From Orthonyx spaldingii (lineage: Eukaryota; Chordata; Aves; Passeriformes; Orthonychidae): a stretch of DNA of 64,000 nucleotides. Position numbers and translations under genes: made by a program. The notes under the pieces were generated by a model that was not told the origin of the DNA, made no database searches, and was given only the letters and a program-made list of their open reading frames with translations. The stretch spans positions 998,252 through 1,062,251 of the forward strand of contig VZTJ01005975.1 in NCBI GenBank assembly GCA_013397795.1, in the 5' to 3' direction. This document shows positions 31,190 through 41,685 of this stretch, in pieces (the stretch's first letter is position 1; each line of letters starts with the position of its first letter).

Positions 31190-32110
31190 CAGAACACGGA
31201 GTTAATTTGCCTTCGACGCGGCTTCCTCGGGCTCGTGTCCTTTCACAGAACCCCCCTGTTTGATGTCTTTGGTCATTGTTTCCTGCCGCATCCTCTGCCG
31301 TGTCCCGTTCTGTGCCCGGCAGCTCGGGCAGCCCGGCCCCGCTTCCCGGGGGAGGCTCCACTCCCGGCGGGGATTGTTTTCCTTCCCCCCACTCCATCCG
31401 TAAGAACCAGAGAGGAAATTGCGAATTTCTGATTTTTGGGAGCGGGGGGGGCGAGGCCGTTCCCGGTGCTGGGGAACGGGAACATCCCGGTGCCACCTGG
31501 CGGCGGCAGATTCGGGATTTTGGGAGGTTCCTCCTCGCCTTTGAACTCCGAGGGATCAAAGGCAGGTCCGGGCAGCGGTGCAGCTTCGAACGCGGGGTTC
31601 GCTCGCGTTTTTCGCGTTGTTTTTGTTTCCTCGGTTGCAAACAGCTCAGGGAACGCGCGGAGCTGCCCAAAGCTGCTGTCAGCTCCTGGCAGGGGTGAGA
31701 GAGCGGAGAGGCCACAAACGCGCAGTCAGCAGAGCACGGCGGCAGCAATCCCCGCTCCGGGGCTGCAGGAGGCTCGCACTCGGATGGGCTTTCCTCGGGA
31801 AATGAGGCCTCTGAACCCGCTGACTTCTGTGGCAGGGGTTTGGAGCCCAGCTGGGTTTGGCGCAGAGCGCTGTGCCCCCGCGGAGCTCGCGCATCCTCGC
31901 TAATTACAGCGGCACCGACTGCGATTCTAATTAGTGCCAACCTCCAGGGGCCGGGCAGCCGTCCCGGTTGGGAGCAGCTTGTTGCACGTCGCCCTCGGGA
32001 AGCGGAGTGGAGGATCGGTGGTGGAAGAGGGGGAGCGGGGCTGTGCCAGGCACAGGAATGTGTCTCACCTGGAGATCCAGAGCCACGGGCCGGGAGTGCA
32101 GCGGGTCCGG
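31190..32110. promoter_or_regulatory. Orphan CpG-rich block (candidate CpG island/promoter)
   Basis: CpG dinucleotides are frequent across about 900 bp (CTTCGACGCGG, GTTCGCTCGCGTTTTTCGCG, GGAACGCGCGGAGC, CTGGCGGCGGCAG), in contrast with the CpG-poor surroundings. It is not a CR1 copy. No first exon of a gene I recognise lies in it on either strand; I looked in particular for CACHD1, expected further along this strand by synteny with mammals, and did not find its signal-peptide exon. Either an unannotated transcript or an unmethylated regulatory element would explain it. Confidence 0.55.
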
Positions 32111-32194
32111 AACCGGCACCGAGCCTGGGAATTTGGGGGTGGTGGTGAGGGGCAGAAATGGGACTGAAAACCACATTTTCAGAGAGAACGTGGG

Positions 32195-32341
32195 AGGGCC
32201 TGGAGGGACAGGACACAGGGACGGGTGGGAGATTGGGAAGGAATTGTTCCTGGGAGGGTGGGGAGGCCCTGGAATGGAATTCCCAGAGCAGCTGTGGCTG
32301 CCCCTGGATCCCTGGCAGTGCCTGAGGCCAGGCTGGACTTT
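32195..32341 (+). mobile_element. CR1 LINE 3'-region fragment
   Basis: A sense-oriented copy lacking its tail: GGAGGGACAGGACACAGGG, AGGAATTGTTCCTGGGAGG, GCAGCTGTGGCTGCCCCTGG, ending at AGGCCAGGCTGGAC before a T run. Confidence 0.9.
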
Positions 32342-32477
32342 TTTCTTTTCCCTCTGGGATGTCCCAGCCACTCCCAGCACCCGGAGCAGCTCCCTGTGCT
32401 CCCTGACCCCAGGAAAGTTTGGAAAACCCAGCCAGGTCGGCTCGGCCGTGGGTTCTGCTGAAAAGCCCGGAGCGGCA

Positions 32478-32512
32478 GGGTTTTATGGGTTTTATGGGTT
32501 TTATGGTTTTAT
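32478..32512 (+). repeat. 9-bp tandem repeat
   Basis: GGGTTTTAT is repeated three times, with a fourth copy one G shorter. Confidence 0.95.
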
Positions 32513-32723
32513 CGCATGTTCGAAGCTCTTTTGCCATCTCGTGGCTGCCGAGGGAAGGGAGGGAGCTGCTGCCCCGTCCCGAGGATTCCCTGGGCTCCTG
32601 TGGGAGGTGTCAATTAAACTCTGATTAACAGCGGCACATTCCGCTTCCCTCCGCTAGGAAAATTAATATCCCGGGAAGCAGGAACATGAAAAAATTCCCT
32701 CTGAAAGCCCAGGCAGTGACAGC

Positions 32724-32858
32724 TCTGGAATCCCAGACTGGTTTGGATTGGGAGGGATCTTAAACCCACCCAGTGCCACCCCAGCCATGGCAGGGACACC
32801 TCCCACTGTCCCAGGCTGCTCCCAGCCCCAATGTCCAACCTGACTTTGGAATTTTCAG
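32724..32858 (-). mobile_element. CR1 LINE 3'-end fragment
   Basis: A minus-oriented tail: CCCAGACTGGTTTGGATTGG, GCCATGGCAGGGACACCTCC, CCCCAATGTCCAACCTGAC. Confidence 0.93.
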
Positions 32859-34301
32859 CAGCTCCTGGAGTGGACATTACATAAAGTTGCCTTAAAGAAG
32901 TGCTGCTAAATGGATTTTCTCCATCAAGCCGTGGTTTTGTTTGCAGCTGCTCCCGTTTTCCAGGGAAGCAGCACTCCCAGGGCTGGGAAGTGAGGAGGAC
33001 AGGGCTGGCAAAGCACCCACGCCAGGCACAGCCAGTGCCTCAGCAATTCATCTCTCCCCTGAACGTGTCTGACAGGATTTCCCCCTCTCTCCTTCACCAC
33101 TGTAAATCTGCCACGGCCTCATTGTCTTTTAGTGTTGTCATTTGTGGGTTTTAATGTGCTGCACCCAGGGAAAAAATTCCTGCTGGAAACCGTGGGCAGA
33201 AGCAGAGGCTGTGAGGGAAAGCTCCTCTCTCAGAGCTGTCACAAACCCGTGTGCAGCTCCCCAGGATGCTCCCCATGGTCACAGGTTACTTTTTGACCTG
33301 TTCAGAAGGGGAAATGTGAACAATTTATTGCCTTTTCTGCAGTGAGAACCGGCCTGGTCTAACCCAGGCACTACATCTCGGTTCGGCTGGAGTTTCTAGG
33401 TTGGATTTTTCCCTAATAACCGAAACAAATTGGGATCAACTCAAAAATGTGGAAGCTTTACCTAAACAGAAGTGATTGAAATGGGAGAAGAATTGGGTTC
33501 TTCATCATAAGTCAGATGATTTACACACTTCTATCATTTACTTTTAAATTTTATTTCATTTTTTTCCAAAGGAGAAGAAAAAGCAGATATGAAGTTATGT
33601 ACAGAAACTGTTGGAATACGGGTGTTACACATTGAATTTAAATATTTATTTCTTCATGGGAGCTCTGTTAATGGCTCCCCAGAGTTCTTCCTTGTCTCCT
33701 GAGAAGGGAATTCTCCTGCTGTTCCTGGTGGAGTTTGACCCAAACCAACCCTTCCTTGATGGATAAAATTTAAACCCAAACAGCCTCGTGTTGGTTTGTT
33801 TCAAATGATTCAATGTCTAAATCAGGGAGAAAATTTTTTAAAAGAGAATATTGGGAGCAGATTTTCCTCTCAAGGGTTAAACCTGGAGAAGAACGTGAAC
33901 CTCAGCACAGTGGGGGGAAAATCTTCCCCTTTTTGTTGTTGAAGCCAAGAAATCCTCAGGAATGTGGGGTGTCTGTGGCTCCGAGGGGGATCCCAGCCCA
34001 GCAGAGCTGAGGTGGATCTGGGATAACAGGAGGAGCCCAGGAGCCACCACAGAGCTGCAGCTTCAGGGACCTGCAGCCACTCGTTGAGGGATCTCCTGGA
34101 AAAAAATGGGCTAAAACCACTGAAAAGTGAAAAATCCTGCCCAGGAAATCCCTTCGTGCTCTGAACAGGAGCAGGATAAGAGGGGGGGCTGCTCATGGAG
34201 AGCCCCACACTCGGTTCCACTGTCCTGCCACTGCTTTTTGTTCCTAAAATCTGTTTGTGTCAGAGAAGAGGTGACAATGAAAACGATTTTGTCAGTGCCT
34301 C
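32859..34301. other. Intergenic sequence, no feature recognised
   Basis: About 1.4 kb without transposon or exon that I can name; AT-rich between 33,480 and 33,660. Confidence 0.6.
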
Positions 34302-34361
34302 AGGGAGGGGGTTGGAACTAAATAATCTTTGAGGTCCCTTCCAACCCAAACCTACAAAGTT
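34302..34361 (+). mobile_element. CR1 LINE tail fragment
   Basis: A sense-oriented extreme 3' end: GGGGTTGGAACTAAATAATC, TTTGAGGTCCCTTCCAACCC, AAACCTACAAAG. Confidence 0.88.
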
Positions 34362-35390
34362 CTCCACAACCCCTGGGGCTGTTGTTTCATAACCTGAACC
34401 ATTTCAGCCACATGTGAAAAATATAAATTTTCTAAGCCTTTTCTTCTCCCCCTGTTACTTTAGTGCACAAAGCAAGGGTTTAGTGGTTTGGAGCATTGTG
34501 ATTTTCTGACATTCAAGGTCCATGACATCACTGCCTGGCTGCAAATTAGTCAGAAAGCCCATTTGAAAATATCCTCATTTTCTCAATAGATCTGGGCCTT
34601 GTTTGCACTGGAGCATCTGGGCTCACTTACCCGACAAAACCAAATTAGAGCCCTGTTAACACAGCAGAGCCCTGCAGCTGTGAAAGAGCCAACGGGGGTG
34701 CTGCTGGCAGAATTGTGAGTATTTGTGATAAAGCTGGGAGAGCTGGGAGGGAGATTTCGTCCTCCTGGAGCACAGCGGAGCCCTGGGTTGGGACAGGTTA
34801 AAAAGCAACAGTCCAGAGGAATTTGGGAAAAGAGCTCAGATTAACGGGCAGGTTTGAGGCAGAGCTGTCAGACAGATGAAAAATGTCCTTTACTGCATTA
34901 TTCTGCAGCCTGTTACACAAACGATTCCCCGTTTATTGTCCTGCAGCTGATGTTCCCTGGGTGCTCCCAGCAGACGCAGGTTCGTGGATCTTGGCAACTT
35001 TGGGGCTGCATTTCAAATGAAAAAAATGGCTTGGTTTGGTTTAGGATGGTCCTTTCCCCCTTTTCCCGCAATCCTGTGTTTCCTGCAGTCACTGTTGATT
35101 TTCCAGTCTCAAACCACCAGAGGGATGTGCCCGAGACCTCTTGGGAAGGCGAAGATCCGAGGAGGATCGTGCTATGGAAATGCTGCACTGTTGCTGAAGC
35201 AAGCAGGAGCCTCACAATTTACCAATAAACTCCTTTTTCTAAGCAAATTCCCACCTTAGGCTTGGGAATCCTCGAGTTGTTCTATTTTGTGTGTTTTCTC
35301 ATCTCCGCTGGGGTGTGACAGCCTGGATGGGCGAGGAGCAGGGGCTGAGCCGCAACCTGAGCAGGGATAAGGGACAAACCCAGAGCGGGA
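34362..35390. other. Intergenic sequence, no feature recognised
   Basis: About 1 kb of AT-leaning unique sequence; no exon or repeat family recognised. Confidence 0.6.
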
Positions 35391-36060
35391 GCCGGGTCCG
35401 AGCGGCTCGGGGCTCTGCAGGAGGGGAGGACAGCTCGGGTGGGGCTCTCCAGGAGCAGCTCCCGGCCGGGAATGCAGGAACCCGGCCGGGAATGCAGGAA
35501 CCCGGCCGAGGGAAGCCGGGCTCGGTGCTCAGCCTGGGGCCGCTGAGATCCCTTTAACCCTGTGGAAATCATCCCCGGCTCCCAACACCCCGCACCTTTT
35601 CCAGGGAAAAGCCAGCTCCGGATTTTCCCGTGCGCAGGGAGATGGGACACGGAGCCGAACTTGAAAGTTCACATTTCTTTATCAGCTCTTACCTGCGCCC
35701 TTCGCTCTGCGGCGCCCGCCCCGGGCAGAGCTGCTCCCACCCTGTCCCTGCCCCGGGAAGGGCCGCCTGTGTCCCCAGGGGTGGCACTCGGGGACATTCC
35801 CCACCCAACCTTTCTCCAATTCCTGTGGGAAAACCTCCCGGCCGCAGCTTCCCTCGGAGCTGGCTCTGGTTTAGTGTTCCTGGTGAGGGCTGGGACCTCT
35901 CCAGGTGCTGCCCGAGGATGCTGAGAGGACTCCAAATCCTCCTTTTTCTCCTCTCCTCCCTCTCCTCCCTCTCCTCCGGCTCCTCTAGATGGCCCTGTGG
36001 CCCTGCCTGGGACTCGCCGCTGCTCCGGGAGGAGGGAGGGATGGAGGGAGGGATGGCCCC
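35391..36060. promoter_or_regulatory. GC- and CpG-rich block with minisatellite
   Basis: A second, weaker CpG-rich stretch (GGGTCCGAGCGGCTCGGGG, CCTGCGCCCTTCGCTCTGCGG). It contains CCCGGCCGGGAATGCAGGAA twice in tandem with a third partial copy at 35,461-35,509 and a CTCCTCCCT-rich tract at 35,945-35,985. No gene recognised. Confidence 0.4.
35461..35509 (+). repeat. 20-bp tandem repeat, 2.5 copies
   Basis: CCCGGCCGGGAATGCAGGAA at 35,461 and 35,481, then a partial copy CCCGGCCGA. Each unit contains a palindromic CCCGGCCGGG. Confidence 0.95.
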
Positions 36061-36131
36061 GCTCTCAGGAGCTCCTTCCTGGAGTGTCAGCTGCCAAAAG
36101 GGCTTCGTGCTGCTTTTCACAGCCTGTGGAA

Positions 36132-36370
36132 TGACAGGATCACGGAATTGTTTAGGTGGGAAAAGATCTTTAAGACCATCGAGTCCCCCAGCACTGCCAA
36201 GGCCACCCCTGCCCCATGTCCCCGAGTGCCACCGTCACAGGGGTTTTAAATCCTGCCACGGATGGGGACTCAGCACTGCCCCGGGCAGCTGTGCCAGGCC
36301 TGGACAGCCCTTTCCGGGAAGAAATTTTCCCTAAAATCCAGTTTAAGCCCTGCCTAAACCTCCCCCTAAG
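36132..36370 (-). mobile_element. CR1 LINE 3' end
   Basis: A minus-oriented copy: CACGGAATTGTTTAGGTGGG, CATCGAGTCCCCCAGCACTG, CCCATGTCCCCGAGTGCC, GGGCAGCTGTGCCAGGCCTG. Confidence 0.95.
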
Positions 36371-37135
36371 AAATCTCATCTTTTCCCCAGGTGATTGATG
36401 TGTGGTGTCACCGGAGAAGGAGAAGCCAAATCAAAAGACAGCGACACTTCCTATTAAAGACAGGATTGAAAATAATTTAGAGGGGTTAATGAAGCAGAGA
36501 AGAGTTTGTTCCTGGAGAAACAGGGCGACGAAAGGTTTGTTATCCCGGGAGCAGCTCCCGTGCAGAGGATGGGTGACACTGCCCGAGTAACCCGCCCATT
36601 TAATTTCCAGGTTTTTTACACTTTCAACATTTAGCTGTTCGCTCCTTCTCACAATCCTGCTTTTCCCAGCGCTGGGATGACCTCTCCAGAGCCTGGCCAG
36701 CAGTTCAGGTGACTTCAAAGCGCTGCCCGGAGCTGCAGGGGTGGCTGCGGGGCTCTCCCCGGGTGTCCCGTGGCTCCGCACCCGACGGGAGCGCGACCAA
36801 AGGTCCCCAGGGCCGGCAGCGAGCCCAGCCCGGCCGGACACCGCGGCCGGGAGAGCGCTTTTATCTCGGGCACACTGTAAAACACGTTAATGATTGAGAG
36901 CATCCAAGGACAAAGAGACTGCACTTGAAAGGGAGGTGGGAGAATGGCGGGGGTTTATGAGGGCTGTTTGCAGAGCGGGGAAATCAAACAAATCTTTCAT
37001 GTGACTCCGAGCGGCAGAAAGAGGTGTGAAGCGATTCTTGATGAGACTGAGGCCCGAGGCAAAGCGCTTTCTGCTCAGGTTGGGCTGCCTGGCTCTTTTG
37101 TGTTTGGCTCTCTTTTTCCCTTCTTCCTTTTTTTT
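36371..37135. other. Intergenic sequence with a GC-rich patch
   Basis: A CpG-rich patch lies at about 36,720-36,865 (CCGCACCCGACGGGAGCGCG, CCGGCCGGACACCGCGGCCG). No exon recognised. Confidence 0.5.
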
Positions 37136-37216
37136 NNNNNNNNNNNNNNNNNNNNNNNNNNNNNNNNNNNNNNNNNNNNNNNNNNNNNNNNNNNNNNNNN
37201 NNNNNNNNNNNNNNNN
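37136..37216. other. Assembly gap in a poly-T tract
   Basis: 81 undetermined bases flanked by T runs on both sides; the underlying homopolymer or AT-rich repeat was not resolved. Confidence 0.98.
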
Positions 37217-38094
37217 TTTTTTAATTTAAATAAAAAAAACAAAATAAGGAATGATCTTGTAATCCCGAGGCCAGCTCCCCTGTCCTGCTGGTGTGAACGG
37301 CCCTGAAGGTCGGCAGGTTTGCCTTGAAGTGAGGTTTGCCTTCTCACCACTGTGAGAAGGTGGAGCAGGGTCAGGGAGTTTGGAACCTCCCGTGGCTCTG
37401 GGATAACCAGGAATTCTCCTTGGATGCTCCACAGGGCATCTTATAGAGCCCTAAATCTTAGGGCATGGCAGGGAAGCAGTTTGATGTTTTATTTTGTTTT
37501 CTTGAGAATAATTCCCTGTTCTCCTGATAGCAACAATTTCCTGATACCCCACCTGGCACCCTGAATTGGGATTTTAGGCCCCCACCCACCCCAAATACCT
37601 TCCACAGGTGGGTCCCTTCTGCAGGAGATGGCTCTGGGTCTTTAAATCTGGCCAGTTCAGCAGCTCTGAGCACAGAATGCAGAAGCATTTTCCTCTGCAG
37701 AGTTTGCTGTTCATGAAAATACCATTTTTTGGTGTGGTGGGTGAGTTCAAAGCAATTTTATTACTTCTTTAGGTTTTTGTCTGTATTTAATCAGCCCCTG
37801 GTGGAGATAATGTTGCTTTTTCGGTGTGTTTGAGTGCAGTGGTTTGAACAACCACACACTTCTCATGGAGAGTGAAAAAGGAGAATCAGCAAATCTGATT
37901 TTAGGGCAGATATTTTGTCCTAAAGTCAGGACAGTCCTGAGCAGACTGGGGAGAGGCTGGGGGACCAACCCAAGCTGGGCAGAGGAGTCTCCCAGCTCCC
38001 TTTGAAACCTTTCCAGCTCTGCTCCCATCCCTGCTGGATGCTGCAGCTCTGATGGATTCCGCGTGTCTGCAGAGCCAGGGCAGCTGTGAGGTAA
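37217..38094. other. Intergenic sequence, no feature recognised
   Basis: About 0.9 kb; no transposon or exon recognised. Confidence 0.6.
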
Positions 38095-38260
38095 AACCAC
38101 GGTGCATTAATTGTTAAATGACAATTGATGTGCCAGGAAATGTGTGTTACTGCCACATTAAAGCCCTGCTAATTTCTTGTGATTAATTGCAGCAGGAACA
38201 TCAACTGAATTATTGATTGGGCTCTCGTTAGCACAGCAGCTGTCTGTCATTACCCCGTGG
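38095..38260. promoter_or_regulatory. Candidate conserved non-coding element rich in homeodomain motifs
   Basis: The block packs GCATTAATTGTTAAATGACA, ACAATTGATGTG, TTGTGATTAATTGC, GAATTATTGATTGGG and GTCTGTCATTACC into 165 bp of repeat-free DNA. Many ATTA cores and CAATTG/ATTGAT motifs are typical of developmental enhancers. Conservation untested. Confidence 0.35.
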
Positions 38261-38512
38261 TGGTTGGAGAGAACCCTTCCCCTTGTCAGTCCTGGGCTGA
38301 AACTCCCTGATGGATCACGAGCTCCATCCCCACAAGGAGCAGATCCCAATTTTCCTGCTCCCAGGGGTCACGTGAGGAGGTGCTGAAGTTTAGAATGGAT
38401 GTAGAGCGAATAATCGAGTAATGTTTAATATGTTGTTGAGGACTGAAGAAAGGATTGACAGTTGATTGTCCTGGGAGTACAACCAAGGGTGTGAGTGGAT
38501 CCAGCTGCAGAG

Positions 38513-38670
38513 TCTGGGATGGTTTGGGTTGGAAGGGAATCCAAAGATCATCCATCCCACCCCTGCCATGGCAGGGACACCTCCCACTGTCCCAGGCTGC
38601 TCCAAGCCCCAGTGTCCAACCCAGCCTTGGGCACTGCCAGGGATCCAGGGGCAGCCCCAGCTCCTCCAGG
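38513..38670 (-). mobile_element. CR1 LINE 3'-end fragment
   Basis: A minus-oriented tail: TGGGATGGTTTGGGTTGG, AAGATCATCCATCCCACC, CCTCCCACTGTCCCAGGC, GCACTGCCAGGGATCCAGGG. Confidence 0.95.
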
Positions 38671-40213
38671 CAGCTCCAGGAGAGGGAAGGTTCTGTGTGC
38701 TGGGGTCCCTCTCCTTTGGGCTGTGCTGTGGGTCAGGCCTGCCCCGTGAGGCCCAGCTGGGATGTTCTGCTGGGGAATTCAGGCTCACACCATTCCTCCC
38801 CTCTGGAATGAGGCCCAGGAGCCTCTCCCCACCTCCAGGCAGGCAGAGAGGGGTTCATCCCCACCTCAGATGCCCAAAAGGCACCTCCACCATTTCAGAG
38901 TTTGTTTGCAGGTTGATGTCAGCCTGAATTCCCCGTTCCTGGTGGCTCCTTGCCTGGCAGTCCCTTCCCCCGGACACTTCTCGGGGCTGTTGGGGCGTGA
39001 GCTTTGTTCCCAAGGCTGCAGGAACGCCTGGGAATGTGATGTGTGGGGATTATCCAGCTCTGAGGGGCTGTGACCGATGGCAATGACGGTGGATTCAGTG
39101 CAGAGACATTAAAGAGCACATTCCACTCCCTGGCGGATCAGCTGGCAGCCAGGGAGGAAGGGAAAGACAATGGGAAAGAAAGAGAAACAAACCACCCGGA
39201 TCCCCTCCACGGCCATTCCCATTCATCCCGGGAATTCCCCTGCCAGGAGGAGCCTCTGGCAGAGCGGCCACTCTGATAATCAGTGAAATGAAAGGCAAAA
39301 TGCAGGAGTGGGGACAGGGGAAGCATTCCCTCAGGGCAGGTATTTGGTGCTGAACCCAGCATGGCTTGGCCTGGCCCGCCGTTCTAAATCGATTTTAAGT
39401 GAAGCTTTATTAACTCCTGCAAGCCTCAAATGAAAGGGAAAGCTGGAATTTCCAATGGCAACAGGCAGGAAAACACTGGATGCTTTGCTAAGGGAAATAT
39501 CATCTCCAAAGCTGGAGCCCGAGGGGGTGAGTTAATTTATGGTGATGGAAAAAGAGAAACTGTTCCATAAATCCTGCAGGAATGGGCTGTGCCAGTGATG
39601 GTGCCAAAATTGTCCACGTAACACCCAAAGGAAGCTCTCAGGGCAACAGAATTGCTTTTTGGGTAAAAAGTGGAGGGTAGGAGCTGCCAGGCTGTGACTT
39701 TAAACAGAAAGCCAATAAGATGTGGAGTAAATCAAGAGTAGAGACCAATTTGGCAGCATCTTCCCTTTCCTCCAAGGAGTTCGTGTCTGCCAGGCCAAAA
39801 CTGCTCTGGAGCTGCTGCGGAGTGCCCACAGGAGGGGATCAGGGTTGTCACAGAGCCTCACAGGTGGTTTACAAACATCTAAAAAGTCCATCTTGTTGTA
39901 GGAGATAATGCTCTTACCTGCAGTGAAAATAAAGGTGAAGGGAAACTCCAACACAACCAATTCATTGGCTGGAAAATGCCATTTCAGCTGAACCCAAAGG
40001 GTTGGTACATCTGCATTGAATGGGTGGCAGCAGCCAGTTTGCTGTGGTGTTGAGGGGCTGCCATGCTCCAGCTGTAGATAAATGGAATAAAATCACCCTG
40101 CCCAGACCCTTCAGGTCCACGAGGGCTCTCGGTGGCAAATTCTCTCCATCCCCACTGGTTCTGTGTCTTTTCTCCCCTGGCTCCAGCTTTGGAGACAGCC
40201 TAACTTGGAGGAA
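38671..40213. other. Intergenic sequence, no feature recognised
   Basis: About 1.5 kb without transposon or exon that I recognise. Confidence 0.6.
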
Positions 40214-40342
40214 GTGTAAGCAAAATAATCCCAAAACTCTGGATTGAGTGTGAGGGAAATAATCCCAAAACTCTGGATTGAGTGTGAGGGAAATAATCCC
40301 AAAACTCTGGATGAAGTGTGAGGGAAATAATCCCAGAACTGA
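40214..40342 (+). repeat. 34-bp minisatellite, about 3.8 copies
   Basis: Copies start at 40,214, 40,248, 40,282 and 40,316 (the last partial). Each contains GTGTGAGGGAAATAATCCCA followed by AAACTCTGGATTGA, with a few substitutions in the outer copies. Confidence 0.97.
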
Positions 40343-41464
40343 TCTAAACCCTCCTGACACCAGGCAACGCCTCCACCAAGCCAAGGAGTGCCTTGGGTGG
40401 AGACTTGGTACCACTCTTGGGATCTTTCACAAGCTCCCTCTCCCTGTTCCATGAATTTTCATGTGGAAGTGAAGCTGAGCAGGGTCACAGGATGCTGGAA
40501 GGGAACTGCTGGTGTTGAAGGAGGTGCTGGGCAGGGAGCTCAGGGTGATGTTTTGGGTGGAAAGCTGGGGCTGTAGCTACAACCCTGCTCCAAAATCTGT
40601 TACTCAGCTGCTGCTCTCAGTACGAGTTGATTTTATTAAGCATTTAATTCCAAGGTTTTGATTCACTTTTAACATTTAGCTGTTTCATTCAATTGTTTCA
40701 ATGTACGTGGTTTTGATTTACCATGACAGCTTAATTTATTAAAAAAGAAAACCTGAGTTTCCCGGTAACTTTTTCCCACCTGTGTTAGCCTAAAAGAAAA
40801 AGAGGAAGTAAAATATTTAAATCTTTCTATCCTTTTTGCTGTGCAGTGATACCGACACAGGCAAACCCAGATTCTGCCCCATGGTAGATATTTTTAAATG
40901 AATTTATGTTGCAGTCGCTGGACCCTGACTGGTGTTAATTCATCAGCTGAGGGAGCGGTGCCAGCTCTGGGCCTCGGTTTTGGGAGATTCCCCTCCGGCT
41001 CTTGAGGACAACAGAATGAAATGGAGCCCCGGGATGGTCTGGGCTGGAAGGGAGCTCAGAGCTCGTTCAGCTCCTCCCTGCTGCCGCATCCCCGTGCTCA
41101 GGAGTCGCTGACAGAGCACAGACCTTGCCTCTGTGCAGTCGGCAGCTGCAGGAGCACGGGCTGGGCTGGGGGGCAGACTGTGCCCAGATGTGCGGCTGGA
41201 GGAGGGGAGGGTGCCGGAGCTGAACCCCAGAGTTTGGGGCAGCCACCCCCCGGCTCCGCCGCAGCCCTCGGGTTTTGTCCCGGCAGCAGCGGGATGCTCC
41301 CTCAGCACTCCCTGCGCCACAGCCGGGGGCGCTTCCATCGGGAAGGAGAGCTTCTCCCTTCATCCCGTTTCCCTCCGAGCCCTGTGTGCTGCAGGGCTCT
41401 GCATCCAGAGCAGCTGCAGCTGCCTCGGCGGCTCGATGGCTTTAATTGTCATTATTGGAGACAA

Positions 41465-41685
41465 GAATCCCCGACTGGGCTGGGAGGGACCTTAAATCCC
41501 ATCCCGTTTCATCCCTGCCACGGACACCTTCCACCATCCCAGGCTGCTCCAACCTGGCCTGGGACACTTCATGGATCCAGGGGCAGCCACAGCTCCTCTG
41601 GGCACCCTGTGCCAGGGCCTGCCCACCCTCCCAGCCAGGAATTCCTTCCCAATCCTAACATAAGCCTGCCCTCGGGCAGTTTAAA
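41465..41685 (-). mobile_element. CR1 LINE 3' end
   Basis: A minus-oriented copy: GACTGGGCTGGGAGGGACC, CACCTTCCACCATCCCAGG, CAGCTCCTCTGGGCACCCTG, CTTCCCAATCCTAACATAAG. Confidence 0.93.

Noticed and set aside
36944..37306. 120-codon ORF crossing the second N gap
   Set aside because: Contains the gap and a poly-T tract; no coding character.
41027..41085. Weak CR1-tail similarity (GGGATGGTCTGGGCTGG then GAGCTCAGAGC)
   Set aside because: Too short and diverged to call a repeat with confidence.
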